A stretch of 64,000 nucleotides of DNA from Rhodococcus sp. ARC_M5 (GCF_022810405.1 NZ_JALGQE010000001.1:124001-188000); one strand, 5' to 3'. Shown: positions 25,494 to 40,246, numbered from the stretch's first letter. The notes: generated from the sequence alone by a model not told the origin. Numbers and translations: made by a program.

Positions 25494-26939
25494 TCACACT
25501 CTCGATTCGTTACTGGCGTCGACCAACTCTTCCAGCGCCTCGTGCAGCAACGCCGTCACCACATCCACGTCCGGCATGGCACCTCGATCGGCATTGAGCC
25601 CGAAGAACACGTATCCGTCGTACGACGTCAACCCGATACTCATCGCTTGGTTCTCGAACAGCGGCGACACCGGATACATCTCGAGCATGCGCGCACCGCC
25701 GACGTAGAGCGGAAACTGGGGCCCGGGAGCGTTGGTCACGATCAAATTGAACACCCGCTGAGAAAGCCGGCTGCCGGCCCGCGCACCCATGGCGTGCAGG
25801 CTTGCGGGGGCGAATCCGGAGATGCGCATCAGCGTCTGCGCGGTGACACCCCGACTCTGCTTGGCGTGTGCCTCGGTGGCGTGCGCGATGTGCGAGAGCC
25901 GCACCACCGCATTCGATTCACCGACGGGCAGGTCGACGAGGAACGACGAGACCTCGCTGCGATCGTCCTCGGTCGGTTCGGCCGGCCGGTCCGTCGCTTC
26001 CACGAAACCGACACGATCTGCGGAGACGTACACCGACATCGGCACCATGGCCCGCACGGTGGACGAGGCAGTGACGGGCTCGCCCCGCGAGAGCAGCCAG
26101 TTGCGCAGTGCGCCGGTGACGACGGCGAGCACCACGTCGTTGATCGAGCAGTCGAATCTGTTGTGGATTCTGCGATAGTCCGCGAGCTCGGTCTTGGCGA
26201 CCGCAAACCTCCGGTTTCGCGAGATGGGGGCGTTCAGCGGACTCGACGGCGCGCTCTGAGTTGCGGTGCGCAGCACCGCCGCGACCTTCCCTGCGGCACG
26301 CAGCGCCTCGCCCGCGACACCTGCCACACCGTGCACCGCGCCGCGCAAGGCCTCGATGCTCTCGCCCGGGCGCACCACCAACTCGGTCAGAGCGTCGATG
26401 ACGAGAGCCGAATCCTTGGGTGCCCGCGCAGGCATCCACAGTTCCTCGGCCATCGGCGGCGGATTCTTGCTCGCGTCCAGGATGACCTGACCGATGTCGA
26501 GTGCGTGCTCGCCGTCGACCAACGCAGAGTGGGATTTGGTGAAGATGGCGAAGCGGTTCTTCGAGAGCCCCTCGACCAAGTACATCTCCCAGAGCGGCCG
26601 AGTGCGATCGAGTGGGCGAGATGTCAATCGCGCGATCAGATCGTGCAACTGTTCGTCCGATCCCGGCTTGGGCAGCGCCGAACGTCGGATGTGATACGTG
26701 ATGTCGAAGTCCGCATCGTCCACCCAGACCGGCCGGGCCAGTCCGAAGGCAACCTCGCGAACCTTCTGCCGGTACCGGGGAACCAAGGCCAGTCGTTGCT
26801 CGACCAACGTCAACAGACGGTCGTAGCTGAAACCACTGCGTGGGGTCCGAAAGATGGCAAGCGAGCCGAGGTGCATAGGACTGCTGCTGGCCTCGAGAAA
26901 GTAGAACGACGCATCCTGCGCTGTCAGCCTGGTCGCCAT
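25494..26939 (-). CDS. WS/DGAT-family acyltransferase with altered catalytic motif
   Basis: About 481 residues. The family architecture is intact: N-terminal TAQDASFYFLEASSSPMHLGSL, PLWEMYLVEGL, NDVVLAVVTGALRNWL, and the C-terminal domain with NLIVTNAPGPQFPLYVGGAR. The HHxxxDG active-site motif reads HSALVDG (H137, S138, D142, G143), so the second, catalytic His is Ser. Classical members make wax esters or triacylglycerol from acyl-CoA. The starts 26939 (used) and 26966 are both possible. It corresponds to the Rv3233c/Rv3234c (tgs3) locus and is intact here. Confidence 0.85.
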   Translation of the reverse strand: MATRLTAQDASFYFLEASSSPMHLGSLAIFRTPRSGFSYDRLLTLVEQRLALVPRYRQKVREVAFGLARPVWVDDADFDITYHIRRSALPKPGSDEQLHDLIARLTSRPLDRTRPLWEMYLVEGLSKNRFAIFTKSHSALVDGEHALDIGQVILDASKNPPPMAEELWMPARAPKDSALVIDALTELVVRPGESIEALRGAVHGVAGVAGEALRAAGKVAAVLRTATQSAPSSPLNAPISRNRRFAVAKTELADYRRIHNRFDCSINDVVLAVVTGALRNWLLSRGEPVTASSTVRAMVPMSVYVSADRVGFVEATDRPAEPTEDDRSEVSSFLVDLPVGESNAVVRLSHIAHATEAHAKQSRGVTAQTLMRISGFAPASLHAMGARAGSRLSQRVFNLIVTNAPGPQFPLYVGGARMLEMYPVSPLFENQAMSIGLTSYDGYVFFGLNADRGAMPDVDVVTALLHEALEELVDASNESRV

Positions 26940-27123
26940 CTCGTGTTCCGGTCCCCGTCCTCGCATGAAGTACGCGCCGATTCCTGTGGCCGAGCGCGCG
27001 GTGTGCTCGAACCTAGAGTACGTGGCGGACGAATGTCGGTCGCGGGGTCGTTCGACGGCCGTGTCGCGTGTGTTTCGTCGGTTCCGGGGGAACCGATCGC
27101 GGTCCGGGACCGTCAATGTCGGT

Positions 27124-27699
27124 GTGAGCGTCATCGAATCCAACGACCCGCCCGAGAGCCCGGACATATCCGGGTCGGTCGCCCGGCTCCGCGCCGAACA
27201 TCACTGCTTCCTCTCGCGTGCCGCTCCGTTCGAGCCACCGCTCGCCACCGGGGCAGTGCACACGTGGGATCCAGCGACCACCACCGAACCGACGCCGGTC
27301 AGGCACCGAGCGACGATGCGCAGCAACCGTTCTCGACGGCGCACCGAGCCTCCCGGCCGACCGCCGGTACCTGCCGATGCGAGGGCTACCGCCGACCGCG
27401 CCATGCGCATGCTGATCGAGGTGATCGATCGACGGCGCAGTGCCGATCAGCTATCGCCGTTGTTCACCACCTCGATGATCGATCTGGTGCGGACCATCGT
27501 GCGCAATCCGCCACCGGGACGGCGGCTGGGATTCGCCGCGGTACGTCGAGTACACGTGGCGTATCAGTCGGATGTGTCCGCAGAGATCTTCGGCTCCTAC
27601 ACCCGTGGACCACGGATGTTCGCATTCGCCGGCCGAATCGAGCTGGCCATCGACCCGCGCCGTCCCGGATGGACGGTCACCTCGCTGCGCGTGGGATGA
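27124..27699 (+). CDS. Rv3235 family protein (DUF6459-like)
   Basis: About 191 residues from GTG 27124. The N-terminal 100 residues are Pro/Arg/Thr-rich and likely disordered. The C-terminal ~85 residues form a compact domain (ATADRAMRMLIEVIDRRR, LVRTIVRN, VHVAYQSDVSAEIFGS, PGWTVTSLRVG) typical of the Rv3235 family found next to secA1. The frame is open upstream to 26965, so the start is uncertain. It is convergent with secA1, with a perfect hairpin between. The function is unknown. Confidence 0.75.
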   Translation: MSVIESNDPPESPDISGSVARLRAEHHCFLSRAAPFEPPLATGAVHTWDPATTTEPTPVRHRATMRSNRSRRRTEPPGRPPVPADARATADRAMRMLIEVIDRRRSADQLSPLFTTSMIDLVRTIVRNPPPGRRLGFAAVRRVHVAYQSDVSAEIFGSYTRGPRMFAFAGRIELAIDPRRPGWTVTSLRVG

Positions 27700-27729
27700 G
27701 GGTCGCGTCCTCGTGCAGCGACGCGACCC
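27700..27729. terminator. Bidirectional terminator between Rv3235-like gene and secA1
   Basis: A 10-bp perfect stem (27700-27709 with 27720-27729; arm GGGTCGCGTC) with a 10-nt loop. It starts 1 bp after the Rv3235-like stop and ends 7 bp before the secA1 stop. Confidence 0.75.
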
Positions 27730-27736
27730 ACGACCG

Positions 27737-30649
<2,913 letters not shown>

Positions 30650-30990
30650 GGGCTTTCTCGTCCTCGATCCTCGGTTCAGGGGTACTGGTACGAACAACAC
30701 TGCTGCACGAAAAAGACTGCTTCTCGAACAACACTGGATACTGCACGAGCTCACGGGTCGGCACCACGGCTTGTGCGCGGCGGGTAACCCGAACGCGTCC
30801 ATGGTAGGCGGTGTCGCTGCGGACCCGGCAGCCCGACTCACGGTCACCCGACATCGCCGGTACGCGACCGGCGATCACGCCGACACAGCACTGCAGGCCC
30901 GACGTGGGGATCGAGTCTCCGGTGTCGAGCCTGCAGCGTTGGACAGATTTCACGGACGGCGAACGAATCACGCCGCCCAGGGCGGTCGGG
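30650..30990 (-). promoter_or_regulatory. 341-bp secA1 leader/promoter region with a direct repeat
   Basis: No supported gene. CGAACAACACTG occurs at 30691-30702 and 30725-30736, each followed within 0-4 nt by CTGCACGA. The 34-bp-phased duplication lies in the region that must hold the secA1 promoter and 5' UTR. A short CCGCC-CTG-GGCGG stem near 30972 may terminate hpf transcription. Confidence 0.5.
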
Positions 30991-31659
30991 TCAGGTGAGT
31001 CTGATCAAGCCGTAATCGAAGGCGTGCCGTCGGTACACGACCGAGGGGCGATCGCTTGCGCTGTCGTGGAACAGATAGAAATCGTGGCCGACGAGCTCCA
31101 TTTCGTACAGGGCGTCGTCGACGCTCATCGGTGCAGCCGAGTGGATCTTCGTCCGCACGATGTGACCGGGGCCGCTCTGATCGTCCTCGAAGGAGTCGAG
31201 TTTCGTTTCGGGATCGAGTGCAAGCGCGTCGTCCTCCGCGAGCTCGGCAGTGGCCTCGGCGACGGAGACGGGTCTCTTCTCGCCGTAGTGGACCTTGCGA
31301 CGGTCTTTGGTACGCCGGAGTCTGCTCTCGAGTTTCGACGTCACCGCTTCGAGTGCGGCGTAGAAACTGTCGGCGCACGCTTCGGCTCGAACGACCGGAC
31401 CCTTGCCCTTCGCGGTGATCTCCACGCGTTGACATGCCTTGGCCTGGCGGCGATTTCGTTCGTGTTGCAGTTCGACGTCGAACAGGTAGACGGAGGGATC
31501 GAAGCGCTCGAGGCGAGCCAATTTCTCGGAGACGTATATCCGGAAGTGATCCGGAATCTCGACGTTGCGGCCCTTGACCACAACGTCCGCATTACTCTTG
31601 GCGGGTTCTTCCGAGGGCTTCTCGTCGAAGAAAACCGAGGCTTGTGAAGGGGTCGTCAC
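30991..31659 (-). CDS. hpf: Long-form ribosome hibernation promoting factor
   Basis: 222 residues. The N-terminal ribosome-binding domain (about 25-135: VVVKGRNVEIPDHFRIYVSE, DVELQHERNRRQAKACQRVE, DSFYAALEAVTSKLESRLRR) is followed by a charged linker. The C-terminal dimerisation domain (about 165-220: PMSVDDALYEMELVGHDFYLF) makes it the long type, which forms 100S dimers or stabilises dormant 70S. It matches Rv3241c beside secA1. Confidence 0.93.
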   Translation of the reverse strand: MTTPSQASVFFDEKPSEEPAKSNADVVVKGRNVEIPDHFRIYVSEKLARLERFDPSVYLFDVELQHERNRRQAKACQRVEITAKGKGPVVRAEACADSFYAALEAVTSKLESRLRRTKDRRKVHYGEKRPVSVAEATAELAEDDALALDPETKLDSFEDDQSGPGHIVRTKIHSAAPMSVDDALYEMELVGHDFYLFHDSASDRPSVVYRRHAFDYGLIRLT

Positions 31660-31860
31660 GCGTACCTCCCGATATCGGCCACGCCCACTGTTGGACGTGG
31701 CAAGTGTTCATGCCGAATGGGGAACCTTCCGGCATCTCGAGTCCGGGGCATCACCTCACATCTGGTCCAGTCGGTGCGTGTCCGCGACGTTAGTCGGTCA
31801 TCGACTCGTGTGCCACCGTTCACCCCGAATTGGTTGTCGGCGTGTCCCCCCAACTCACCG

Positions 31861-32544
31861 TCACGCACTGGCCACCACCAGTGCGCCGGCCACCGGCACT
31901 CCGAAACCGGTTAGCACTCTTGCCGATTCGGCCAACGTTGCGCCGGTGGTGATGACATCGTCGATCAGCAGAACCGTGAAGTCCGTCGACCCCGCCACCC
32001 GTGCGTCGGATCGAGGACGTACCACCCCGACGGCCTCGATTCGGCCCGCCACGTTGTACTGCCGTTGCCCGGCCGACAGTCCGACCGAATCGCGGACTCC
32101 GGCGCTCATGCGGAGCAACTCGGGAACGAGCACTTGCTCCGGTGTCAACTGTTCGGCAGCGACTCGAGCGCATTTCAGAACGGGATCGCCCCCGCGAGCG
32201 CGCGCCGCACGAGCCCGAGAGGGCGCGCAGATCAGAATCAGCGAACTCAGTTCGGGTGGATCGATCTCACCTGCCTCGCGTAGATGTCCGACGGCCTCGG
32301 CGAGCGCTCGCCCGAAAGGCCGGGCAACCGACCGTCGACCTCGCTCCTTCAGCGCGATGACACCGGTGCGCCGCGGCCCGCTGTACGTGCCCAAGGACCA
32401 GCACGGCACACCGGGATCGACACGCGGACGAACGGCGATGGGCGGGACGAAGAGGGCCACGGAACACACCGAGCACCACGACTCCCCCGGCGCACCGCAC
32501 CCGGCGCATTCGAGGGGCAGCACCAGATCGAGGAGTGTCCGCAT
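31861..32544 (-). CDS. ComF-family phosphoribosyltransferase-like protein (Rv3242c-like)
   Basis: 227 residues. An N-terminal zinc-ribbon-like cysteine cluster (LECAGCGAPGESWCSVC, two CxxC pairs) precedes a type I PRTase core with the PRPP loop VLLIDDVITTGATL. That pair defines ComF/GntX proteins, linked to DNA uptake or stress. ATG 32544 gives the usual LLDLVLPLECAGC start; a GTG at 32577 is possible. It lies downstream of lpqB and is probably the last gene of the mtrA-mtrB-lpqB unit. Enzymatic activity is unproven. Confidence 0.87.
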   Translation of the reverse strand: MRTLLDLVLPLECAGCGAPGESWCSVCSVALFVPPIAVRPRVDPGVPCWSLGTYSGPRRTGVIALKERGRRSVARPFGRALAEAVGHLREAGEIDPPELSSLILICAPSRARAARARGGDPVLKCARVAAEQLTPEQVLVPELLRMSAGVRDSVGLSAGQRQYNVAGRIEAVGVVRPRSDARVAGSTDFTVLLIDDVITTGATLAESARVLTGFGVPVAGALVVASA

Positions 32545-32591
32545 GGACCCGGAGTCTGCCCGGACCCACCGACACACATCTGCGGCCGACC

Positions 32592-34373
32592 TCAGCCGGG
32601 CAGAATCGGCACTGCTTTCACCCCGGCCAGACCGGTGACCTCGCGCCAGTACCGGTCGCCGACCGGATCGGCGTTGTTGAGAGCGAAGACCGCCCGCGCG
32701 TCTGCGACGTACTCGGTCTCCGGGGACGCATCGACCGCCAACACCGGAGTGGTCAGGTTGCGCGAAGGCAGCGCGTCCATCCGGGAGCCGTCGACGGTCA
32801 CCTGCACCACCGGTGTGTCGGTGGCGACCCGCGCGATCACGATGGTGTCGCCGGTACTCCAGTCCAAACTCGTGGCGTCGCTGCCGAGTCCGATCGCCAC
32901 GGCCCTCGGCTCGGTCAACGAGTACACACCCGAGGGCTCGCGCACCACCGTTGCCACGTACACGACGCCGTCGACGATGAGCGCTGCGCGCACTCCGTCG
33001 CGGGCCAGTCGCAGTTCGGTGATCCGGTTGCCGAGAGTCGTGACTGCGGTGGCCTCGACCGGTATCACCGATACCTGGCCGGTCGAGGGATCGCGGGCCG
33101 CTCGGATGACGTTGGTGCCGTCGATCACCGCCCAGGCCGCGTTGTCATCGGCTCCCCAGGTGGGCCGCGTGATCGATTGACCCTCCGCCACCGGGAACGC
33201 GCCGCCGTCGTAATCGCCGACCATGAGCGTGCTCGACGGCGCGGGGGCCGGCCGTCCGGTGTCCGCGACACCGGCCACGAGGGTGCCGTCGTTGGACAGC
33301 GCCACCGAGCGCAGGTTACGGGCCTGCCCGAAGTACCCGGGAGCGGGCGTGGTCTCCGCCTCGTCGACGCGGAGCAACGTGCCGGACGCCAGTGCGTGCA
33401 GTCCGACGCTGTCGTCGGCGCTGCCGAGCGGATCGAACGAGTCGACGCCTGCTGTCGTCCACCCGTCGGGCTTGGTCGTATCGATCGGTTGACCGTCCGC
33501 GAGCAGCACGTAAGGACCTGGCACCTCGGCCGAGGCCAGGGTCCAGATCACCTGAGCGGCGAGTAGTTCCCGATCGCGGTCGCCCTTGTTCTGCAGGCCG
33601 CCGAAGTCGATCTTGATTCCGCCGAGCCCGACCCCCACCTGGGAGGTCTGACCGTCGGCCTTGGTGATGGGACCTCGAATACTCACGTCGTCGGAGAGTT
33701 CGTTGCTCACCGCTGCCGACAGCGCCGACTTCGGTCCGTCGATGAGCAGCTGCACGAGTTGATTGGCGAGTTGGTCCTGCGATCCGCTGGTCCACCGCAC
33801 ATCGGGCACGAGCACGCCACCGAGCGGATCGACGAAGTAGAGGCTGCGCTGCTGATAGGTGTTAAGAAACGCGGATCGATCGATGACGACGCCCGGCGGC
33901 AACTTCGAGATGCGCCACTGACCGTCCACCCGCTTCAGCTCGAACGCGGCGTCGAAGGTGTCCGAGCCTGCCTGGTATTCACCGCCGGAAGCGAGCATTC
34001 CGGCCGTCGTCGACCGGATCGTGAACTGCGCGGTGTCGGTGGTGCGCGGCCCGGACAGGGTATCGATCCGGTCGGCGACCACCGTGCGTGCGCCGTCGTC
34101 CCAGGTTGCCGACGCCTCCTCCGTGAGAAACTGCCGCGCGGCCTGGTGCCTGTTGGAAGAGACGGCGCTGGCCTCGAAGAAGTCGTCGAGCAAGCGATCC
34201 GGCTCGCGTCCGGGTTCGGGGGCCGGAGCGCTGGTGGGCACGGCACCGGCGGTCAACGTGCCGATGGCCTGGGGGCTCGACGATTCGGGAAGGCTGGCGC
34301 ACCCGCTGGCGAGCGCGACGACGAGCGCCCAGACGGCCAGCACCCGGGCACCACGACCGGTCGGTCGGATCAC
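32592..34373 (-). CDS. lpqB: Lipoprotein LpqB, MtrAB accessory protein
   Basis: 593 residues. The signal peptide has a lipobox (ALASGC, lipid-modified Cys near residue 29). GerMN-type domains follow in the middle ([10 protein letters not shown]..., [13 protein letters not shown]) and a C-terminal beta-propeller-like region. LpqB interacts with the sensor MtrB in mycobacteria. The GTG start overlaps the mtrB stop by 4 bp (GTGA), so it is translated in coupling with mtrB. Confidence 0.94.
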   Translation of the reverse strand: MIRPTGRGARVLAVWALVVALASGCASLPESSSPQAIGTLTAGAVPTSAPAPEPGREPDRLLDDFFEASAVSSNRHQAARQFLTEEASATWDDGARTVVADRIDTLSGPRTTDTAQFTIRSTTAGMLASGGEYQAGSDTFDAAFELKRVDGQWRISKLPPGVVIDRSAFLNTYQQRSLYFVDPLGGVLVPDVRWTSGSQDQLANQLVQLLIDGPKSALSAAVSNELSDDVSIRGPITKADGQTSQVGVGLGGIKIDFGGLQNKGDRDRELLAAQVIWTLASAEVPGPYVLLADGQPIDTTKPDGWTTAGVDSFDPLGSADDSVGLHALASGTLLRVDEAETTPAPGYFGQARNLRSVALSNDGTLVAGVADTGRPAPAPSSTLMVGDYDGGAFPVAEGQSITRPTWGADDNAAWAVIDGTNVIRAARDPSTGQVSVIPVEATAVTTLGNRITELRLARDGVRAALIVDGVVYVATVVREPSGVYSLTEPRAVAIGLGSDATSLDWSTGDTIVIARVATDTPVVQVTVDGSRMDALPSRNLTTPVLAVDASPETEYVADARAVFALNNADPVGDRYWREVTGLAGVKAVPILPG

Positions 34374-36055
34374 GTCGCGGGCTCCGACGCGGACGTCTTC
34401 TGTGCGGTGATAGCGGGAATCGGTTGTCCTTGAGCGTATTTCTTGGTGCTGGGCTTGAGGGGCAGTGGGGAACCGATCACCTTGTGCCCGCGAACGAGCG
34501 GCACTGTGAGTCGGAAGCATGCGCCTTCGCCTACTGCACCCCACGCTTCGAGCTTACCGTCGTGCAGCCGGGCGTCCTCGACACTGATCGCCAGACCGAG
34601 CCCGGTGCCGCCGGACCTGCGAACGCGGGAGGGGTCCGAGCGCCAGAACCGGTTGAACACCAGCTTCTCTTCGCCGGGACGCAGACCGATTCCCTGGTCT
34701 CGCACCACGAATGCTGCCGCGTCGGCGTCCGAGCGAAGCCGCAACAGCACCGGCTTGCCTTCTCCGTGATCGAGTGCGTTGGCCAGGAGATTCCGCAGAA
34801 TTCGTTCCACCCGTCGAGGGTCGACCTCGGCGATCACTGCGGTCTCGGGCATGTCGACGATCACCTCGGTACCGGTCTCGCGCGCCAGGTGTCGCACGGT
34901 CGACACCGCCGCTCGGGCACACATGCGCAGGTCGAGCTGTTCGGCGGCCAATTCGGCGACGCCTGCGTCGTGGCGGCTGATCTCGAGCAGGTCACCGAGC
35001 AAGGTCTCGAATCGGTCGAGCTCGTTGACCAGCAGCTCCGACGACCTCTTGAGTGCGGGCTCCAGGTCGTCGCTGGCGTCGTGAATGAGGTCTGCAGCCA
35101 TCCGCACGGTGGTCAACGGGGTGCGCAGTTCGTGGCTGACGTCGGAGGTGAATCGGCGCTGCAGGTTGCCGAACTCCTCGAGTTGAGTGATCTGCTTGGA
35201 CAGGCTTTCGGCCATCTCGTTGAACGACATCGCCAGTCTGGCCATGTCGTCCTCACCGCGAACCGGCATGCGCTCCTTGAGCCTGCCGTCGGCGAAGCGC
35301 ACCGCGATTCTCGATGCCGATCGAATGGGCAGAACCACCTGGCGCGCGACGAGCATCGCAATCGCTGCGAGCAGTACCAGGAGCACCACAGCGCCGATGA
35401 ACAACGTGCCACGCACGAGCGAGAGCGTGCGGTCCTCGCTGGCCAACGGAAATATGAGATACAGCTGCAGGGCGGAGATGTCGGATCCGGTGGGTGATCC
35501 CATGATCAACGCGGATCCGGAATATCCGCCGTCGCTGTCGGTCACCGTCGCGTACTGCGAGCTGATCAGGCCCTTCTTGACGAAGTCGCGCAGACTGTTC
35601 GGGATCTGATCGACGGGACCGACCGACGCCTCGGCGCGGGTGGCGTCGCCCTCGACGATCAGGACCGGATCGAACGACCCCGCCGAACCGGTGGTCGACG
35701 CGGCGTCCAGATCCTGGTTGGTCAGAGCGGCTCTTGCTCGTTCGAGGCGTGTCGCGAGTCCGCTCGAATCGTCGGCACCGGCGAGGTTGCCTTCGACGGT
35801 GGTGCGCGAACGGTCGAGTTCCTCGGTGGCAGCGGACAGTTTCGCTTCGAGGAGTCGATCGGTGATCTGGCTGGTCAACACCACACCGAGGATGAGGATG
35901 ACCACCAGGGACAGCGTCAGCGTCGATACGACGACGCGCAGCTGCAGTGAACGTCGCCAGGCATGACCCAGCGACGTACTCAGCGAACGGAACCACCGCA
36001 GTAGGGGTGAGAACTTGCCGTTGATCCGCCGCCGAGAATGGGAGAGACGGATCAC
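34370..36055 (-). CDS. mtrB: Sensor histidine kinase MtrB
   Basis: 561 residues. Two membrane helices (about 40-62 and 217-237) flank an extracytoplasmic domain. HAMP, then HisKA with [13 protein letters not shown] (His308), then HATPase ([29 protein letters not shown]) follow. It phosphorylates MtrA to coordinate cell wall synthesis with division. The GTG start overlaps the mtrA stop (GTGA). A 35-residue tail rich in Lys/Pro/Thr extends beyond the catalytic core. Confidence 0.97.
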   Translation of the reverse strand: MIRLSHSRRRINGKFSPLLRWFRSLSTSLGHAWRRSLQLRVVVSTLTLSLVVILILGVVLTSQITDRLLEAKLSAATEELDRSRTTVEGNLAGADDSSGLATRLERARAALTNQDLDAASTTGSAGSFDPVLIVEGDATRAEASVGPVDQIPNSLRDFVKKGLISSQYATVTDSDGGYSGSALIMGSPTGSDISALQLYLIFPLASEDRTLSLVRGTLFIGAVVLLVLLAAIAMLVARQVVLPIRSASRIAVRFADGRLKERMPVRGEDDMARLAMSFNEMAESLSKQITQLEEFGNLQRRFTSDVSHELRTPLTTVRMAADLIHDASDDLEPALKRSSELLVNELDRFETLLGDLLEISRHDAGVAELAAEQLDLRMCARAAVSTVRHLARETGTEVIVDMPETAVIAEVDPRRVERILRNLLANALDHGEGKPVLLRLRSDADAAAFVVRDQGIGLRPGEEKLVFNRFWRSDPSRVRRSGGTGLGLAISVEDARLHDGKLEAWGAVGEGACFRLTVPLVRGHKVIGSPLPLKPSTKKYAQGQPIPAITAQKTSASEPAT

Positions 36056-36729
36056 GGCGGTCCGGCCTTGTAGCCGACCCCCCTCACGGTCAGCACCACC
36101 TCGGGGTTCTCCGGGTCCTTCTCGACCTTCGCGCGTAGACGCTGTACGTGCACGTTGACCAGTCGGGTATCGGCCGCGTGGCGGTAGCCCCAGACCTGTT
36201 CGAGCAATACCTCTCGCGTGAACACCTGGCGAGGCTTGCGGGCCAGGGCCACGAGCAGGTCGAACTCGAGCGGGGTGAGGGAGACCAGTTCGTCGCCCCG
36301 ACTGACCTTGTGTGCAGGCACGTCGATGACGATGTCTGCGATGGAGAGCAATTCGGCCGGCTCGTCCTCGGTCCTGCGCAGACGCGCGCGCACTCGCGCG
36401 ACCAGTTCCTTGGGCTTGAACGGCTTCATGATGTAGTCGTCGGCACCGGATTCGAGGCCGAGCACGACATCGACGGTGTCGGTCTTGGCCGTCAGCATCA
36501 CGATCGGCACGCCCGAATCGGCTCGCAGGACCCGACACACGTCGATGCCGTTCATGCCGGGAAGCATCAGATCCAGCAGCACCAGGTCCGGCCGGTTCTC
36601 GCGCACGGCCGCCAGTGCTTGAGTGCCGTCGCCGACCACGAAGGGCTCGAATCCCTCACCGCGCAACACGATGGTGAGCATCTCCGCCAGAGCCGAATCG
36701 TCGTCCACAACCAGAATCCGAGGCTTCAT
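36052..36729 (-). CDS. mtrA: Response regulator MtrA
   Basis: 225 residues of OmpR/PhoB type. The receiver has the acidic pocket VVDDD, phospho-acceptor D53 in LLDLMLPG, the T/K residues MLTAK and MKPF, and a winged-helix C-terminal domain ([43 protein letters not shown]). It is almost identical to mycobacterial MtrA in the DNA-binding half. It heads the mtrA-mtrB-lpqB cluster; tmk lies 4 bp upstream in the same direction. Confidence 0.97.
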   Translation of the reverse strand: MKPRILVVDDDSALAEMLTIVLRGEGFEPFVVGDGTQALAAVRENRPDLVLLDLMLPGMNGIDVCRVLRADSGVPIVMLTAKTDTVDVVLGLESGADDYIMKPFKPKELVARVRARLRRTEDEPAELLSIADIVIDVPAHKVSRGDELVSLTPLEFDLLVALARKPRQVFTREVLLEQVWGYRHAADTRLVNVHVQRLRAKVEKDPENPEVVLTVRGVGYKAGPP

Positions 36730-36733
36730 GGTC

Positions 36734-37399
36734 CTATGGTGTCACTTTCCGCACGCCTGATGGCTGATTGAACAAGTCGGCGGCGAGTCGATCGGGATCG
36801 ACGTCGGCAGTGACGATCCGCCACGGCGACACCCAGTTCGAGTCGGCGAGCAGACCGTACGCGGCCGAGGTTCGGCTCTGCAGCGAGCCGTCCCGCTCGT
36901 AGGCATCCCGGGTGCGAGCGACGTCCGCGCTCTCGCGAGCCGCGGCTCGCTCGGCGGCGAGCGCCACGGGCACGTCGAGAAGGATCTGGACGTCGGGAAT
37001 CGGTGCGAGGAATCGCTCGAATTCGAGTGACCTGATCCACTCGACGGCCTCGCCGTCGGCGGATTGCTCCAACCGAGCCGCGGTGTAGGCCGCATTGGAC
37101 GCCACGTACCGATCCAGCAGCACGATGTCGTTGTGCGAGAGCAATTCTCGAATCTCCTCGCGCGCCTCTCGGCGATCGAGTGCGAACAGAAGAGCCATCG
37201 CGTGCACGCTGCCCGCGGTGTCGCCGTGCTGGCCGTGCAACGCCTCCGCGGCCAGATCGGCGTGGACCGACCGGTCGTACCGGGGAAACCCGATGCGCAC
37301 GACCGTCAGACCGTCTCGTTCCCACGCCGAAACGAGCCGACGGGCGAGCGTGTTCTTGCCCGCTCCGTCGACTCCTTCGATGACGAACAGTTTTCCCAC
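36734..37399 (-). CDS. tmk: Thymidylate kinase (dTMP kinase)
   Basis: 221 residues. P-loop IEGVDGAGKNTLARRL, the DR(Y/H) motif LLDRYVASNAAYTAARL and the LID region define a dTMP kinase of the actinobacterial type (Rv3247c-like). It converts dTMP to dTDP for DNA synthesis and also feeds dTDP-sugar supply. The GTG start at 37399 gives the canonical KLFVIEG beginning. No Shine-Dalgarno is visible; the start codon lies at the edge of a 22-bp palindrome. mtrA follows after 4 bp. Confidence 0.93.
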   Translation of the reverse strand: MGKLFVIEGVDGAGKNTLARRLVSAWERDGLTVVRIGFPRYDRSVHADLAAEALHGQHGDTAGSVHAMALLFALDRREAREEIRELLSHNDIVLLDRYVASNAAYTAARLEQSADGEAVEWIRSLEFERFLAPIPDVQILLDVPVALAAERAAARESADVARTRDAYERDGSLQSRTSAAYGLLADSNWVSPWRIVTADVDPDRLAADLFNQPSGVRKVTP

Positions 37400-37418
37400 C
37401 GTCGGACCGGTCCGACGG

Positions 37419-37419
<1 letters not shown>
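37398..37419. repeat. 22-bp perfect palindrome between sahH and tmk
   Basis: Self-complementary over all 22 bases (arm ACCGTCGGACC, centre 37408/37409). It covers two bases of the tmk GTG codon and one base of the sahH stop codon. It could be an attenuator or terminator hairpin, or an operator. Confidence 0.8.
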
Positions 37420-38903
<1,484 letters not shown>

Positions 38904-39025
38904 CTTGCCTCTCCTGTTGACTGAGTGTCTGCCGTCCAGGCTATCGGGTCCGCGCGTTGGAACTACCGGCTGCCCGGAAGTGCAGGCACGGAGCCGGTGA
39001 CGCGACGCGATTGCCGCCGCCTGCT

Positions 39026-40246
39026 CTATCCGTTTCGTCCGGCTCGCGCCAGAATCCGACCCCGTTTGCGGGGCAGGATGTTCGCGCGGGTGATATCGCC
39101 CTGGTAGTGCGCCAGTACCCGCGGGTCCATCACCCGACGCCACAGTGGCGGAATTGCGGCAAGCATCACCATCGAGGCGTAGCCGGCAGGAAGCTGCGGT
39201 GCCTCGTCGCACGACAACAGCGTCTGATATCGCTTTCCGGGATTGGCGTGATGGTCGCTGTGTCGTTGCAGGTGATAGAGGAAGATGTTGGTGCAGATTC
39301 TGTCGCTGTTCCAGCTGTGGCGTGGCGAGCAACGAACGTATCTGCCGCGGTCGTTCGTCTCCCGGAGCAGGGCATAGTGCTCCACGTAGTTCACCATCTC
39401 GAGCAGCACGAATCCGACGACGGCCTGCAGCAGCAGATACGGCGCGATGGACCACCCGAACACGATCAGCAGCGAGCCGAAGAGGACCGCGCTGAGCAGC
39501 CACGTGTGCAGTAGGGCATTGGTCGGGCTGGCGACCGAGCGGCCCTGACGCCGAAGGCGTTGCGCCTCGAGCTTCCACGCGGAGGCGAGACCGAGAATCG
39601 TGCTGCGCGGCACGAATGTCCACACGCTTTCGCCGAAGCGCGCGCTGGCCGGGTCGTCGGGCGTGGCCACTCGAACGTGATGCCCCCGATTGTGCTCGAC
39701 GAAGAAATGCCCGTAGAGCGTCTGGGACAACGCGATCTTGGCCAACCACCGCTCGTGCTGTTCGATGCGGTGACCCAGTTCGTGGGCGGCATTGATTCCG
39801 GTGCCCGCCACCAGGCCCACCGTCACCGCAAGCCCGATCTTGTCCACCACGGTCAGCTCGCCGTACGCCCACATCCAACATGCGACGATCAGCGCAATGA
39901 ACTGGATGGGGAGAAAGAGATACGTACACCAGCGGTAGTACCGATCGTTCTGCAGCTTCTCGCTGGCGGACGCGTCCGGATTGTGCCCGTCCTCGCCGGC
40001 GATCAGATCGATCACCGGAATGATCACGAAGAACACCAACACACCGCTCCACCAGAACAGTGGCATCCCCGTCCAGTAGACCAACTGCGACGGCAGTAGC
40101 GCCGATGCCGGGGCCAACAGCCCCAGCATCCACAAATAGCGTTTGTTGTCCTGCCAGCGACCCCATCGTTCACCGGCCTTCGAATCCCGCCCCCCGAAAG
40201 CGACACCCGAACCCTCCGTAGAAGTGATTCGGCCGTCCACACTCAC
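39026..40246 (-). CDS. alkB: AlkB-family alkane 1-monooxygenase, divergent and solitary
   Basis: 406 residues with about six membrane helices and the four AlkB histidine motifs: HELGH (155-159), EHNRGHH (184-190), NYVEHYAL (286-293) and LQRHSDHH (326-333). The signature NYxEHYG(L/M) has Ala in place of the near-invariant Gly. The rubredoxin genes (rubA, rubB) and the TetR gene that usually follow alkB are absent; the next gene is sahH. It should be a diiron hydroxylase of alkanes or a related substrate, with an electron donor supplied from elsewhere. GTG 40246 or 40240 are start options. Confidence 0.9.
   Translation of the reverse strand: MSVDGRITSTEGSGVAFGGRDSKAGERWGRWQDNKRYLWMLGLLAPASALLPSQLVYWTGMPLFWWSGVLVFFVIIPVIDLIAGEDGHNPDASASEKLQNDRYYRWCTYLFLPIQFIALIVACWMWAYGELTVVDKIGLAVTVGLVAGTGINAAHELGHRIEQHERWLAKIALSQTLYGHFFVEHNRGHHVRVATPDDPASARFGESVWTFVPRSTILGLASAWKLEAQRLRRQGRSVASPTNALLHTWLLSAVLFGSLLIVFGWSIAPYLLLQAVVGFVLLEMVNYVEHYALLRETNDRGRYVRCSPRHSWNSDRICTNIFLYHLQRHSDHHANPGKRYQTLLSCDEAPQLPAGYASMVMLAAIPPLWRRVMDPRVLAHYQGDITRANILPRKRGRILARAGRNG

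Noticed and set aside
38904..39025. A SAH riboswitch upstream of sahH
   Set aside because: I looked for the conserved GAGGAGCGCUGC-type core and pairing in the 122-bp leader and did not find it; only an ordinary Shine-Dalgarno is evident.
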